A stretch of DNA of 60,538 nucleotides, taken from assembly GCA_016783565.1 (NCBI GenBank), contig JADHWI010000009.1:1-60538 (forward strand). Reading direction: 5' to 3'. Source of the DNA: Kiritimatiellia bacterium (GTDB taxonomy: Bacteria; Verrucomicrobiota; Kiritimatiellia; UBA8416; JADHWI01). The position numbers and the translations under genes are program-made. The notes beneath the pieces were generated by a model. The model was not told the DNA's origin. It was given only the letters and a program-made list of their open reading frames with translations, and ran no database searches. Below are positions 8,744 through 20,583 of this stretch, in pieces; the stretch's first letter is position 1; each line of letters starts with the position of its first letter.

Positions 8744-10420
8744 CTACAGAGCGGCACCCTGAAGAAGCATCTCACGCGCATGATCGAGCGTAACAGACGT
8801 GGATTCCCGCCCCCCCAGCATGCGAGCAATCTCATCAATCCGGGCATCGTCGGTCACGTATTGAATGCCGGTCGTGGTGCGGTCATCCACCACCTGCTTC
8901 TCCACCACAAAATGTGCGCGCCCATGCACCGCCACCTGCGGAAGGTGCGTAATACACAATACCTGGTGATTTTTGGATACGTGTGCCATCTTCTCCCCGA
9001 TCGCACGCCCCATCTCTCCCCCGACATTGGCATCAATCTCATCAAACACCAGCACAGGAACCCGGTCATGTCCGGCCAGAACCGCTTTGATCGCCAGCAT
9101 CACGCGTGAGATCTCTCCGCTGGAAGCAATGGCACGCAGAGCACGCATCGGTTCGCCCGCATTGGGCGCAAATCCATACTCAGCCAGATCCATGCCGGAA
9201 TGCGTCGGCTCGGACGATTCAAGCCCTACATCAAATGCGCCATGCGCGAACCCAAGATCACGCAAGTGACCAGTCACCTGCTTCGACAACTTCCGGGCCG
9301 CTTTCACACGACTCGCCCTCAGTGCCTGGCCTTCTTTCTCAAGCCGGTCACGCACTTTGCGAATATCTTCGTCAATTACACCCAACCGTTCCTCGCGCGA
9401 CTCAAGCTTCGCCAACGATTCCCGCGCAGCGCATACTGTCTCCATGATTGCAGATAGACTTCCGCCATACTTGCGCTTTAATTTGTAAAGCAACGCTTTT
9501 CGATCCTCGAGCCATTGCAGCCGTTCAGAGTCATATTCGATCGATTGCGCCATACCGGCCACCGACGACGACAATTCCTGAACCTGCACCGCTAGGGATT
9601 GTGCCTCTACCCGCCAGGCTTTGGCATCCTCACCAAGAATATCCCCCAACTCAGCCAATCGCTGTTGCACCAACGCCACACCGTCAAACACCGATCCCTC
9701 ATCGCCACTGAGAATCCTGTCTACGTCATTCGACAATTCAATGATTCGCGTGGCATTGGCCACCCGTGTTAATTCAGACTCAAGTTCGTCTTCATCTATC
9801 CCGCCCAGCTCGGCCTCGTCGATCTCCTTGATCTGAAAGCGTAACAAATCAATACGCTGAGCCACTTCTGTATCATTTTCCCCCACCAAATCCTGTCGCT
9901 CACGTTGTAGCGCGCGCATCTCATCATAGACCTGCTGATAAGCTGTCAACAAATCGCCCGTTCCAGCGTAAGCATCCAGGATCTCAAGCTGAAATGCCTG
10001 ATCAAGCAAAGACTGGTGATCGTGGGGACCATGCAGATCCACCAAAAGTGCACCCAGGCGTTTGAGCGTCTGTAAAGTAGTCGAGCTATCGTTAACCAGA
10101 TTGCGACCCGATCCGGATGACGAAACAACCCTACGAATAATCAAGCGACCAGCCTCACACGGCGCCACCCCCAAGTCATCCAACACAGCATCAATCGCTG
10201 ACACATCCTGTAAAAAAAATTCGCCTTCAACCGTGCAATTCTGTGCCCCTGCACGAATCATCGTCTTATCTGCACGCTCACCAAGAATAAGGTTCAGCGC
10301 ATTAACCAACAAAGACTTGCCGGCGCCAGTCTCACCTGTGATCACATTGAGACCATCAGCAAATTGCACGTCCACTGTCTCAGCAATAGCTAAGTTGCGA
10401 ATTTTGAGCTGCTCAAGCAT
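8744..10420 (-). CDS. recN: DNA repair protein RecN
   Basis: 558 residues from the start MLEQLKIRNLAI, the usual RecN beginning; an upstream in-frame ATG at 10456 would add 12 residues without similarity. It is an SMC-like ATPase: Walker A GETGAGKS near residue 30, a long coiled-coil middle (about 150-370), the ABC signature SSGEISRVMLAIKAV near 440 and Walker B VLVFDEIDANVGG near 468. RecN binds and bridges DNA ends during recombinational repair of double-strand breaks. The gene is alone, divergent from the small cysteine protein and hflX and convergent with the platform operon. Length is normal for the family (about 555). Confidence 0.95.
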   Translation of the reverse strand: MLEQLKIRNLAIAETVDVQFADGLNVITGETGAGKSLLVNALNLILGERADKTMIRAGAQNCTVEGEFFLQDVSAIDAVLDDLGVAPCEAGRLIIRRVVSSSGSGRNLVNDSSTTLQTLKRLGALLVDLHGPHDHQSLLDQAFQLEILDAYAGTGDLLTAYQQVYDEMRALQRERQDLVGENDTEVAQRIDLLRFQIKEIDEAELGGIDEDELESELTRVANATRIIELSNDVDRILSGDEGSVFDGVALVQQRLAELGDILGEDAKAWRVEAQSLAVQVQELSSSVAGMAQSIEYDSERLQWLEDRKALLYKLKRKYGGSLSAIMETVCAARESLAKLESREERLGVIDEDIRKVRDRLEKEGQALRASRVKAARKLSKQVTGHLRDLGFAHGAFDVGLESSEPTHSGMDLAEYGFAPNAGEPMRALRAIASSGEISRVMLAIKAVLAGHDRVPVLVFDEIDANVGGEMGRAIGEKMAHVSKNHQVLCITHLPQVAVHGRAHFVVEKQVVDDRTTTGIQYVTDDARIDEIARMLGGRESTSVTLDHAREMLLQGAAL

Positions 10421-10539
10421 GGTGGAGAGCATAGCGACGTCCCCGGCAGCATTCAATACGGATGTGCTGTTTCTCCCATTTACTATTCAATGCGCTCACA
10501 CGTTTTGCTAAAGTCATTCACATAGGAGGCACACGACCG

Positions 10540-10796
10540 TTGCGACGATCACGAAAACCAATCCGACCCTGCCACGCTTGCCCCATGAATATGGGCAGCC
10601 ATTGCTGGGCTTATGCCAATCCCCGCGCACGATGGGAGAAGTATGGGAAATGCCCTGCCTTCGAGAACGAGGAGATTTACGCTGTTTTTGAAAAATGGAA
10701 AAAACAGCCACAGGTCAAGACCCGCCGGCAGATCCGACGCGAGTTCTACCAAAAGCAGAAACGACAACTTCCTCAGCCGCATCTGGAGTCCGGAAC

Positions 10797-10800
<4 letters not shown>
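10540..10800 (+). CDS. Small cysteine-motif protein coupled to hflX (TTG start)
   Basis: 86 residues, unrecognised. The chosen start is TTG at 10540 because a perfect AGGAGG lies at 10524-10529, ten bases upstream, and the frame is open from there; no ATG is well placed. The N-terminal part holds four Cys in CHACP, HCW and KCP contexts (about residues 13-40), an arrangement that could bind a metal ion; the rest is basic and helical. Its stop overlaps the hflX start (ATGA at 10797-10800), so translation is coupled. A role near the ribosome with HflX is only suggested by position. Confidence 0.6.
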
Positions 10801-13306
<2,506 letters not shown>

Positions 13307-13330
13307 GCAGGAACCAACAGAATAACACCA

Positions 13331-13365
13331 GAACAGCGGTCCTTCGGGCCGCTGTTCTTCTTTTT
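13331..13365 (+). terminator. Intrinsic terminator of eno
   Basis: GAACAGCGG (13331-13339) pairs with CCGCTGTTC (13349-13357); the stem extends inward through a T-G pair and CC-GG to a TTC loop, and TTCTTTTT follows. It lies 24 bases after the eno stop and is among the clearest terminators in the window. Confidence 0.9.
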
Positions 13366-13443
13366 ACCCCTCTCGACATCCCAAATCCTTGCAACATCGT
13401 CAACGTGGCGATATGCTCGAGGCTGAATCTTAGAGGAATACAC

Positions 13444-13734
13444 ATGAACGCAAAAACTGTTTTTTCGCGACTACTCATGCTCGTGCTGAGCGTCGCAGTT
13501 GTTGCAGCCGTAGTGTTTCTCTTCGTTCCAAAATATCGTGAACTGCGCGAACTACAGCGAACCCGGGTCGAAAAAGAACGGCAAAACGAGCAATTGCGCA
13601 AACGTATCCAAGCCTACCGCAACAAACAGGAACGTTTCCAAACCGAAGATCAATACGTTGAACGAACGGCTCACGAAAGCGGCCGCATCAAGGATGGCGA
13701 AAAAGTATTCTTTTTCCCGAAAGAAGAACGTTAA
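13444..13734 (+). CDS. ftsB: Septum formation initiator, FtsB/DivIC-like
   Basis: A 96-residue bitopic protein: a transmembrane helix at about 9-29, then a continuous coiled coil (about 33-68) rich in Arg, Glu, Gln and Leu, and a short C-terminal part ending VFFFPKEER. This is the FtsB/DivIC plan; in the divisome it forms a complex with FtsL (encoded here at 52.6-53.0 kb) that activates FtsWI. The start at 13444 has AGAGGA ten bases upstream. It lies directly after the eno terminator, so it must have its own promoter or depend on read-through. Confidence 0.82.
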   Translation: MNAKTVFSRLLMLVLSVAVVAAVVFLFVPKYRELRELQRTRVEKERQNEQLRKRIQAYRNKQERFQTEDQYVERTAHESGRIKDGEKVFFFPKEER

Positions 13735-13831
13735 GTCCGTTGATACACGCGAAAATACACTAAAGCGTGAACTGCATGTAGACCAGCCTTAGCCTGCTCC
13801 CCATCATTCAATTAGCGCTTCAACAGTCTCA

Positions 13832-14425
13832 TCAACCAACGCTCAAGATACTTGCCCAGGCCGCATGCGCAGCAGCGATCGCTCGCCCCCGATGACTGAT
13901 TGCATTTTTCTCATCGTCTGTCATCTGCGCAAATGTACGCGTCTCACCGTCAGGAATAAAAACCGGATCATACCCGAACCCTGCTTCGCCATGCGGCACT
14001 GCGGAAATTCGACCGCGACAGATACCAGCCACCGTCCGCGGTTCTTCACCGGGTACAACCAGCGCAATCACACAACGAAACTGCGCACCACGATCCTCTT
14101 CCTCAGACAAAGCATTCAACAACTTACGATTATTCGCCGCATGGCTCACCGGTTCACCGGCATAACGGGCAGACCACACACCAGGGGCCCCATCAAGTGC
14201 ATCAACTTCCAAACCTGAATCATCCGCCAGGGTACACAACCCCGTAATCTCTGACAATACCATCGCCTTCTTGATAGCATTACCCTCAAAAGTATCTGCA
14301 TCTTCCTCAACTTCAGGGGCCTGCGGAAATGCTGAGAGATCCAGAATTTCAATCCCGGGAAGCGACAGAATCTGCCGAATCTCTTTAAGCTTATGTTCAT
14401 TCCGTGTCGAAATCAGTAACTTCAT
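13832..14425 (-). CDS. rdgB: XTP/dITP diphosphatase (RdgB/HAM1)
   Basis: 197 residues. It hydrolyses dITP, XTP and dXTP to monophosphates, keeping deaminated purines out of nucleic acids. Signatures: the N-terminal STRNEHKLKEI, ADDSGLEVDALDGAPGVWSARYAG (about 65-88, metal-binding Asp and substrate loop), GEAGFGYDPVF and the C-terminal SHRGRA. The start MKLLISTRN is preferred over an in-frame codon 33 bases upstream because family members begin with this strand. It converges with ftsB and diverges from the response-regulator operon. Confidence 0.96.
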   Translation of the reverse strand: MKLLISTRNEHKLKEIRQILSLPGIEILDLSAFPQAPEVEEDADTFEGNAIKKAMVLSEITGLCTLADDSGLEVDALDGAPGVWSARYAGEPVSHAANNRKLLNALSEEEDRGAQFRCVIALVVPGEEPRTVAGICRGRISAVPHGEAGFGYDPVFIPDGETRTFAQMTDDEKNAISHRGRAIAAAHAAWASILSVG

Positions 14426-14501
14426 CTGAAACACAACTCCTTTGCTTGCCACATCCATTCATGCACAGCGTACCAGAAAGATAGAACACCGCAAATAAAG
14501 G

Positions 14502-14530
14502 TTGGGCAGGCCACATGCCTTCGGTATAGT
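14502..14530 (+). promoter_or_regulatory. Promoter of the two-component operon
   Basis: TTGGGC (14502-14507), 17 bases, then TATAGT (14525-14530), 21 bases before the response-regulator start, with GGAAGGGAG as the ribosome site between. Five of six bases match the -10 consensus. Confidence 0.65.
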
Positions 14531-14551
14531 TTTGCAGGAAGGGAGCAACCG

Positions 14552-15274
14552 ATGAGCGGTGCGAAAGCGATCGTAAACAAACCCGGAGTTCTCATCGTCG
14601 AGGACGATGCGCGCACAGCGCGACTCCTTGCGACGTACCTGGATAACGAGGGTTTTTCTACTCGTACTGCCGGGAACGGACGAGACGGTCTGCGCTATTT
14701 TCAAGAAACTCCGCCGGCGCTGGTTATCCTCGACCTGATGCTGCCGGGCATGAGTGGATGGGATGTCTGTCGCGAACTGCGCAAGACATCCAAAGTGCCC
14801 ATACTCATCCTTTCAGCTCGCGACCAGGAAGGAGACCGCATCCGGGGCCTCGAACTGGGAGCCGATGATTATGTGGTCAAACCGTTCAGTCCCAAGGAAG
14901 TCGTGGCACGCGTCAACGCGATCCTTCGACGCTCCACCCCGCAGAGTCCAGCCCCCCCCTCTACAAAGCAATGCGGTGACCTGCAACTGCACACCACCAG
15001 CAAAGATGCAGCACTACAGGGCAAGCGCATCGAGCTCACCCGCTCCGAGTACCTTCTTCTGGATGCGTTTATGTCAAACCCGGGCAAGACGTTCTCTCGC
15101 GCAGAACTCGTCGGCGTGCTATACCCGGAGGGAGAAGAAGTTGTGGATCGGGTCGTAGACGTCCATATCGGTGAATTACGCGAAAAAATCGAATTGGATC
15201 GCGGCAACCCCCGGCTCATAAAAACCATCCGTGGCTTTGGATATCGCTTCACCACAGAGGAGGAATTGCCGTGA
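14552..15274 (+). CDS. OmpR/PhoB-family response regulator
   Basis: 240 residues: a receiver domain (about 11-125) with acidic pocket Glu17-Asp18-Asp19, phosphoacceptor Asp61 in ILDLMLPG, Ser88 in LSARD and Lys110 in VVKPF, then a winged-helix DNA-binding domain (about 140-235) with the typical LTRSEYLLL and the recognition-helix region ending VDVHIGELREKIE, and IRGFGYRF in the wing. All phosphorylation residues are intact. It is the first gene of a two-gene operon; its stop overlaps the GTG of the sensor kinase. The controlled genes cannot be named from sequence. Confidence 0.95.
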   Translation: MSGAKAIVNKPGVLIVEDDARTARLLATYLDNEGFSTRTAGNGRDGLRYFQETPPALVILDLMLPGMSGWDVCRELRKTSKVPILILSARDQEGDRIRGLELGADDYVVKPFSPKEVVARVNAILRRSTPQSPAPPSTKQCGDLQLHTTSKDAALQGKRIELTRSEYLLLDAFMSNPGKTFSRAELVGVLYPEGEEVVDRVVDVHIGELREKIELDRGNPRLIKTIRGFGYRFTTEEELP

Positions 15275-16335
15275 AAGTCTCCCTGGGACTGAAACTCATG
15301 CTGACCAACCTCTTCGTGATCTGCTTCGGCATGCTCGTAGTTTGGCTGGCCATGGATATCCTGACTGCAGATTTCACAACGCAATTAATGTCCGAATTCA
15401 ACGTCTTGCCCGCCCGCATGCATTGGCTTTTCCTGAGCACCGTGCACCGTTACCTGATGTGGAGCGCCCTGGCGGCAGTCAGCATCGCGGCCTTGTTCTC
15501 GTTCCTTATGACCCGACATGTTCTGCGCCCCCTGCGCGAGATGCGCTCAGTAGCTGAACGCGTCGCAAAGGGAGACTACTCCTGCCGAACAAGCTCCTCA
15601 ACACGCGACGAAATAGGTCGACTCGCCGACGACCTGAACCGTATGGCCCAGAGTTTAGAACGCATAGAAGGATTACGAAAAGAAATGATCACGGATGTCG
15701 CGCACGAGTTGCGCACGCCTCTGACCAATATGCGCGGCTATATAGAGGGGCTCGTCGATGGCGTAGTCACTGCAGATAAAGAAAACTTCGAACTCTTACA
15801 GGAGGAATGTCTTCGACTGGCAAAACTCGTGGATAATTTGCTGCAACTCGCCGAGGTAGACGCCGCATCCCTGACCTTCAACCCTACCAGAGTCGACTTA
15901 CGCAAGATGATTGAAAACGCAGCATGCCTCGTACATTCACGTCTCGAAGCCAAGCACCTCTCACTGGACATCAAAGTCGAAGACACCGTGCATCGCGTCC
16001 ACGCCGATCAAGATAAGCTCACCCAGATTCTAATCAATCTCGTGGAAAATGCCGTGTGTTACGCAAGCCCCGAAGGGGCCATTGTGATCGCGGCAAAAAA
16101 GGAACCACAAGGCATACGGGTCACATTCACCAACGATGTCGATCCGGACCTGAACACCGACTTTTCCATGGTCTTCGAACGTTTCTACAGGGGGGAAAAG
16201 TCTCGCTCGCGCCAATACGGCGGGGCCGGCATCGGCCTGTCGATCGTAAAAGAGCTGGTGACGTTACACCAAGGCAAAGTCGGCACATCCATTGACGACG
16301 GTCATGTCACGATCTGGTTCACGCTCCCCGCGTAA
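15271..16335 (+). CDS. Sensor histidine kinase
   Basis: 354 residues from a GTG start overlapping the regulator's stop (GTGA, 15271-15274), with AGAGGAGG upstream. Two membrane helices (about 9-32 and 59-80) enclose a short periplasmic loop of about 25 residues, too small for a classic ligand domain. Then come HAMP (about 82-133), the dimerisation helix with His145 in DVAHELRTPLTN, and the HATPase with N-box NLVENAV and G-box GAGIGLSIV. It is expected to phosphorylate the upstream regulator. A short sensing loop suggests detection of membrane or intramembrane signals (inference). Its stop is ten bases from the converging metG stop. Confidence 0.93.
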   Translation: MKVSLGLKLMLTNLFVICFGMLVVWLAMDILTADFTTQLMSEFNVLPARMHWLFLSTVHRYLMWSALAAVSIAALFSFLMTRHVLRPLREMRSVAERVAKGDYSCRTSSSTRDEIGRLADDLNRMAQSLERIEGLRKEMITDVAHELRTPLTNMRGYIEGLVDGVVTADKENFELLQEECLRLAKLVDNLLQLAEVDAASLTFNPTRVDLRKMIENAACLVHSRLEAKHLSLDIKVEDTVHRVHADQDKLTQILINLVENAVCYASPEGAIVIAAKKEPQGIRVTFTNDVDPDLNTDFSMVFERFYRGEKSRSRQYGGAGIGLSIVKELVTLHQGKVGTSIDDGHVTIWFTLPA

Positions 16336-16345
16336 CAAGACAACC

Positions 16346-18277
16346 CTACCCTACCCTTGCACCCGGAGCCACCTCATCGCCGTCAACAGAAACCAACTTG
16401 AGCGCCTTGCCGGCACTCGCTGCCAGAAGCATGCCATTGGATTCGACTCCGCGAATTTTGGCTGGCTTAAGATTGGCCACAACCACAATGTTTTTCCCCA
16501 CCAGAATTTCCGGATCATAGAATTTGGCGATACCGGCAACAATCTGACGCTTCTCGCAACCAAGATCAATCTGCAGCTTCAGAAGCTTATCAGCGCCTTC
16601 GATACGCTCGGCCTCCAGAATGGTTGCCGTCCGCAACTCGACACGCTCAAAGTCAGTAAACTCTATCTGCGCGACTCCCTCGGTTGTCTTCTGTTTTGCC
16701 TTCGCCTTGGTCGGCTTCTCCTGTGCAGAAGCTTCCTGTTTGATCCGCGGAAACAAGGGTCTCAGTTTCCCAACAGCACTCCCCGGGGTCAACTTGCCCC
16801 ACTCAAGCAGGTCTCCAAAAGCCGGTTCCTCCTCCTGCAATCCCAGGCAAGCCCGCAGCTCCGCCATTTTCCCAGGCATCACGGGATAGACCATCCCGCT
16901 GACAATACGCAGCGTCTCCGCACAGCAATATAAGATCGTGGCCAATTCTTCAGGGCTCCCCTGCTTCGCCACCTTCCAGGGCTCACGCCTCTCCAGGTAG
17001 CGATTAGCCTCGCGAACAACACCGGCAAGTGATGCCAACCCCAGATCGATCCGCATGGACTCCACCTGTTCCATCGCTTTACCTGCAGCGGCCAATGCTG
17101 TCTCGGACAACAATTTCTCATCCGGCCCGAACTCGCCGGGCTGCGGCACTTTCCCTCCGCAGTTAGCATGAATCAACTTCACAACGCGACTGAGAATATT
17201 GCCAAGGTCGTTCGCCAGATCAGCGTTATAACGCCGAACAAAGGCCTCCTCCGTAAAACTCGCGTCCTGCCCGAGCGACATCTCCGCCATCAGGAAATAA
17301 CGGAATGGATCGACGCCATAGCGATCAACCATCTCCATAGGGTTGACCACGTTGCCCGTCGTCTTGCTCATCTTATCACGCCCGACAAGCCACCACCCAT
17401 GTGCAAAAACGCTTTCGGGCATGGGTACGCCCATCGCTTTCAACATGGTCGGCCAGTAAACCGTATGCGTCGTCAGAATATCCTTCCCAATCAAGTGACA
17501 GGATGTCGGCCACCATTTTGCAAACATCTCATCGTCAGCCAGATACCCCACCGCACTGATATAGTTCACAAGTGCGTCAAACCACACATAGGTGACATAA
17601 TCATCATCAAACGGCAGGTCGATCCCCCAGCTCATGCGGCTCTTCGGCCGGGAGATACACAGATCATTCAATCCCTTTCTCAGAAAACCCAGCGTTTCGT
17701 TACGCCGAAAGTCAGGCTGAATGAACGTCGGATTATCCTGGATATACTCAATAAGCCAATCCTGGTAATTGCTCATCCGAAAGAAGTAGTTGGATTCACT
17801 GATACGATCAACCTGACGACCGCAGCCCGGCTCAGGGCAGTTACCCTCGACCAAATCCTTCTCAGTGAAATACCGCTCGCATCCAACACAGTACCACCCG
17901 TCATACTCAGCCCGATAGATTTCACCGCGGTCATACAAGTCCTGGAGAATTTTCTGAACCACAAGCTTATGACGGTCTTCGGTGGTGCGGATAAAATCGT
18001 TGTTTGTAATCTCCAGACGCTCCCAGAGCTCTTTAAAGCGTACCACGGTTCCGTCCGCTTGTTGCTGTGGAGTCATTCCCGCTTTCTCAGCCGCAGCCTG
18101 CACCTTCTGACCATGTTCATCCGTCCCTGTCAGGAAATAAGTGGGCACACTCTTCAAGCGGTGATAGCGCGCCAGAACATCAGCCAGAATGGTCGTATAG
18201 GCATGGCCGATATGCGGTTTGTCATTAACGTAGTAAATCGGTGTCGTTACATAGAATTTGTCAGCACTCATGGTCAT
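16346..18277 (-). CDS. metG: Methionyl-tRNA synthetase with C-terminal tRNA-binding domain
   Basis: 643 residues. A class I synthetase loading Met on initiator and elongator tRNA. HIGH is at 22-25, the zinc-knuckle region has CVGC and a second NCPEPGC pair (about 128-152), KMSK is at about 303 in RDKMSKTTGN, and an anticodon-binding helical domain follows. A Lys/Ala-rich linker near 520 leads to a C-terminal EMAP/Trbp111-like domain (about 535-643), which dimerises and binds tRNA. The last gene of the long minus-strand run, 68 bases after priA. Two start codons, 18277 and 18271, are in frame; the second has the better ribosome-site spacing. Confidence 0.97.
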   Translation of the reverse strand: MTMSADKFYVTTPIYYVNDKPHIGHAYTTILADVLARYHRLKSVPTYFLTGTDEHGQKVQAAAEKAGMTPQQQADGTVVRFKELWERLEITNNDFIRTTEDRHKLVVQKILQDLYDRGEIYRAEYDGWYCVGCERYFTEKDLVEGNCPEPGCGRQVDRISESNYFFRMSNYQDWLIEYIQDNPTFIQPDFRRNETLGFLRKGLNDLCISRPKSRMSWGIDLPFDDDYVTYVWFDALVNYISAVGYLADDEMFAKWWPTSCHLIGKDILTTHTVYWPTMLKAMGVPMPESVFAHGWWLVGRDKMSKTTGNVVNPMEMVDRYGVDPFRYFLMAEMSLGQDASFTEEAFVRRYNADLANDLGNILSRVVKLIHANCGGKVPQPGEFGPDEKLLSETALAAAGKAMEQVESMRIDLGLASLAGVVREANRYLERREPWKVAKQGSPEELATILYCCAETLRIVSGMVYPVMPGKMAELRACLGLQEEEPAFGDLLEWGKLTPGSAVGKLRPLFPRIKQEASAQEKPTKAKAKQKTTEGVAQIEFTDFERVELRTATILEAERIEGADKLLKLQIDLGCEKRQIVAGIAKFYDPEILVGKNIVVVANLKPAKIRGVESNGMLLAASAGKALKLVSVDGDEVAPGARVG

Positions 18278-18345
18278 CCATCCCGTTCATCTCACTTTCA
18301 GCTTCACCTTATACGGTAGACATCTCGCGGAAACAAGAGAGATCA

Positions 18346-20571
18346 CTACAACAGACTCAATGCATCGACATCAACAGTGCAGGTAATGTCCCGCGGAAAC
18401 TTAAGCTCAGCCATAGCTTTTCGCAACGGAGCAGTCATTGCACGCGTCGACGCGCAGCGCAACATCAACTGGTAACGATATTGCTGCTTTGCGCGTGCAA
18501 TGGGAGCCGCCACCGGATCAGACACGATCACACGCGACTCCAATTTCGGTCTGAGCTTACGAACAAGCTGATTGGAACAGGCTATGACCTTCTCCTCGAG
18601 TTTGCCTCGCAGCGTGATACAGACAAGGTGCGTAACAGGAGGATAACTCAGTTCTGCGCGAGCCTCATATTCCTGATCACAAAACTCTTCAAAAGCCAAT
18701 CGCCGTGCCATCTGCACCGCCGGATGATGCGGTGTAAAGGTTTGAACAATGACTTCTCCAGGAACATCTCCCCGTCCCGCGCGCCCGGACACCTGCGACA
18801 ACAACTGAAACGTGCGTTCGCCCGCGCGGAAATCCGGCATGTGCAGACTCACATCAGCATAGATGACTCCCACCAAAGTGACGTTTGGGAAATGCAACCC
18901 CTTGGCAATCATCTGCGTGCCGATCAACACCTGAACCTTTCCTGCACGAAAATCACCAAGAATTCGATCATAGGCGTCTTTCCGCGTCGTGGTGTCCGCA
19001 TCCATCCGCTCAACACGAATGTGGGGGAAAAACTTTTGAATGATCGTCTCCACACGCTGAGTACCGACCCCGGAATACTTAAATGATGGATCGCTGCATT
19101 CAGGACATTTTTGCGGCACCTTCCGCGTATCGCCACAAATATGACACTTCAGTAATTCATCTTTACGGTGATAGGTGCAGGACACGCTGCAGTTCTCGCA
19201 CTGCGCAACAAACCCACACCGATGGCACACCAACGATGTGGCATACCCCCTGCGGTTAAGAAAAAGTATGATTTGCTCCCCACGCTCAATCCGCCCACGC
19301 ATGGCTTCCACCAAATCAGGAGAGAACACCCCCACCTGCCCGGAATCCTCCGCCGCAAGACGCATATCCACAACCCGCATTGTCGGCATGCGCCGATCAT
19401 CCACGCGTTTGGTTAGAAGCACAGTGCGATACTTTCCATTTCGCCCATTTACCCACGATTCGAGACAGGGCGTTGCAGACCCCAGCACAACGGAACACCC
19501 CGCCAGATGTCCCCGCATCACCGCCACATCCCGCGCATTGTACCGCGGAGCTTCATCCTGCTTGTAACTGGTCTCGTGTTCCTCATCAACAACGATCAAC
19601 CCCAGATTCGACAACGGGGCAAACACCGCCGAACGCGCACCCACCACCACATGTGCCTCACCTTGGCGAATGCGTTGCCACTCATCGTGACGCTCGCCAT
19701 CGGACAGATGGCTGTGCAACACCGCTATGCGCTCACCAAACCGTCCCTGGAACCGTCCGACCGTCTGAGGAGTCAACGAAATCTCGGGAACCAGAACAAT
19801 CGCACCTTTGCCCTGTTCCAGCACATGGGAGATGGCCTGCATATAGACTTCAGTTTTACCGCTGCCGGTCACACCATGCAGCAGGACAACGGATGGATTG
19901 AGCGTATCAATGCTTTCTCGAATGGTCTCAAGAGCATTGACCTGCTCCGGCATCAGCGTAAGCGGCTTCGTCGGAAGAACCGTTTTACCCGCCAGGGGAT
20001 CGCGACGAAACCTGCCGGGACTTATGTCCACAAACCCACGCGCCGCCAGCGCCTGCAGTGCCGATCGCGAGACCTTAGTCTCAAGCAACACAGAGGAAAC
20101 CGAAGCCCCCTCCGATCCAAGTTTCTTTAGATATTCATACACCTCAAGCTGGCGCGGTGCGCGCGCAAGCTGTGCCTTGATCTCATCCTGCGATTGGTCC
20201 GTCTCACACACTCGCGCCACGAGTTGTTCGCGAAAGCGTGCACCCGACTTGCGTACAGCCCCTGGCAATACCGTTCGCATCGCCCGCTCCAGCGGCGCAC
20301 AGTAATAATCTGCCATCCATGTCGCAAGGCGAGCCAATTCACCACTAATCAAAGGACCTTCCCCAAGAACCTTGTGAACAGGGCGCAATTTTGAAAATTC
20401 GGACTGATCGGTCAGAGCAATGACATAACCACGCATAAAGGATGTTCTGAAGGGTACTTCGACCAGAGCTCCAGGCACCACTGCATCGCTCAACGCAGGA
20501 GGGACCGTATAGTCAAAACAACGGTCTACACCGGTCTGCACCGCAATGCGTGCAATGTTCTTTCCGGCCAT
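18346..20571 (-). CDS. priA: Primosomal replication restart helicase PriA
   Basis: 741 residues. PriA rebuilds replication forks by unwinding the lagging arm and loading the helicase. An N-terminal DNA-binding domain precedes the SF2 helicase with Walker A GVTGSGKT (233-240), DEEH motif II near 333 and motif III GSATP. The zinc domain has eight Cys as spaced CxxC pairs (about 447-490), followed by the helicase C domain with LLSQVSGRAGRG. All motifs are intact and length is normal. It lies 12 bases downstream of tsaD in the same direction. Confidence 0.97.
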   Translation of the reverse strand: MAGKNIARIAVQTGVDRCFDYTVPPALSDAVVPGALVEVPFRTSFMRGYVIALTDQSEFSKLRPVHKVLGEGPLISGELARLATWMADYYCAPLERAMRTVLPGAVRKSGARFREQLVARVCETDQSQDEIKAQLARAPRQLEVYEYLKKLGSEGASVSSVLLETKVSRSALQALAARGFVDISPGRFRRDPLAGKTVLPTKPLTLMPEQVNALETIRESIDTLNPSVVLLHGVTGSGKTEVYMQAISHVLEQGKGAIVLVPEISLTPQTVGRFQGRFGERIAVLHSHLSDGERHDEWQRIRQGEAHVVVGARSAVFAPLSNLGLIVVDEEHETSYKQDEAPRYNARDVAVMRGHLAGCSVVLGSATPCLESWVNGRNGKYRTVLLTKRVDDRRMPTMRVVDMRLAAEDSGQVGVFSPDLVEAMRGRIERGEQIILFLNRRGYATSLVCHRCGFVAQCENCSVSCTYHRKDELLKCHICGDTRKVPQKCPECSDPSFKYSGVGTQRVETIIQKFFPHIRVERMDADTTTRKDAYDRILGDFRAGKVQVLIGTQMIAKGLHFPNVTLVGVIYADVSLHMPDFRAGERTFQLLSQVSGRAGRGDVPGEVIVQTFTPHHPAVQMARRLAFEEFCDQEYEARAELSYPPVTHLVCITLRGKLEEKVIACSNQLVRKLRPKLESRVIVSDPVAAPIARAKQQYRYQLMLRCASTRAMTAPLRKAMAELKFPRDITCTVDVDALSLL

Positions 20572-20583
20572 GACACCTCCCTC

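Noticed and set aside
17168..18319. 383-codon plus-strand frame opposite metG
   Set aside because: Shadow of the conserved metG coding frame.
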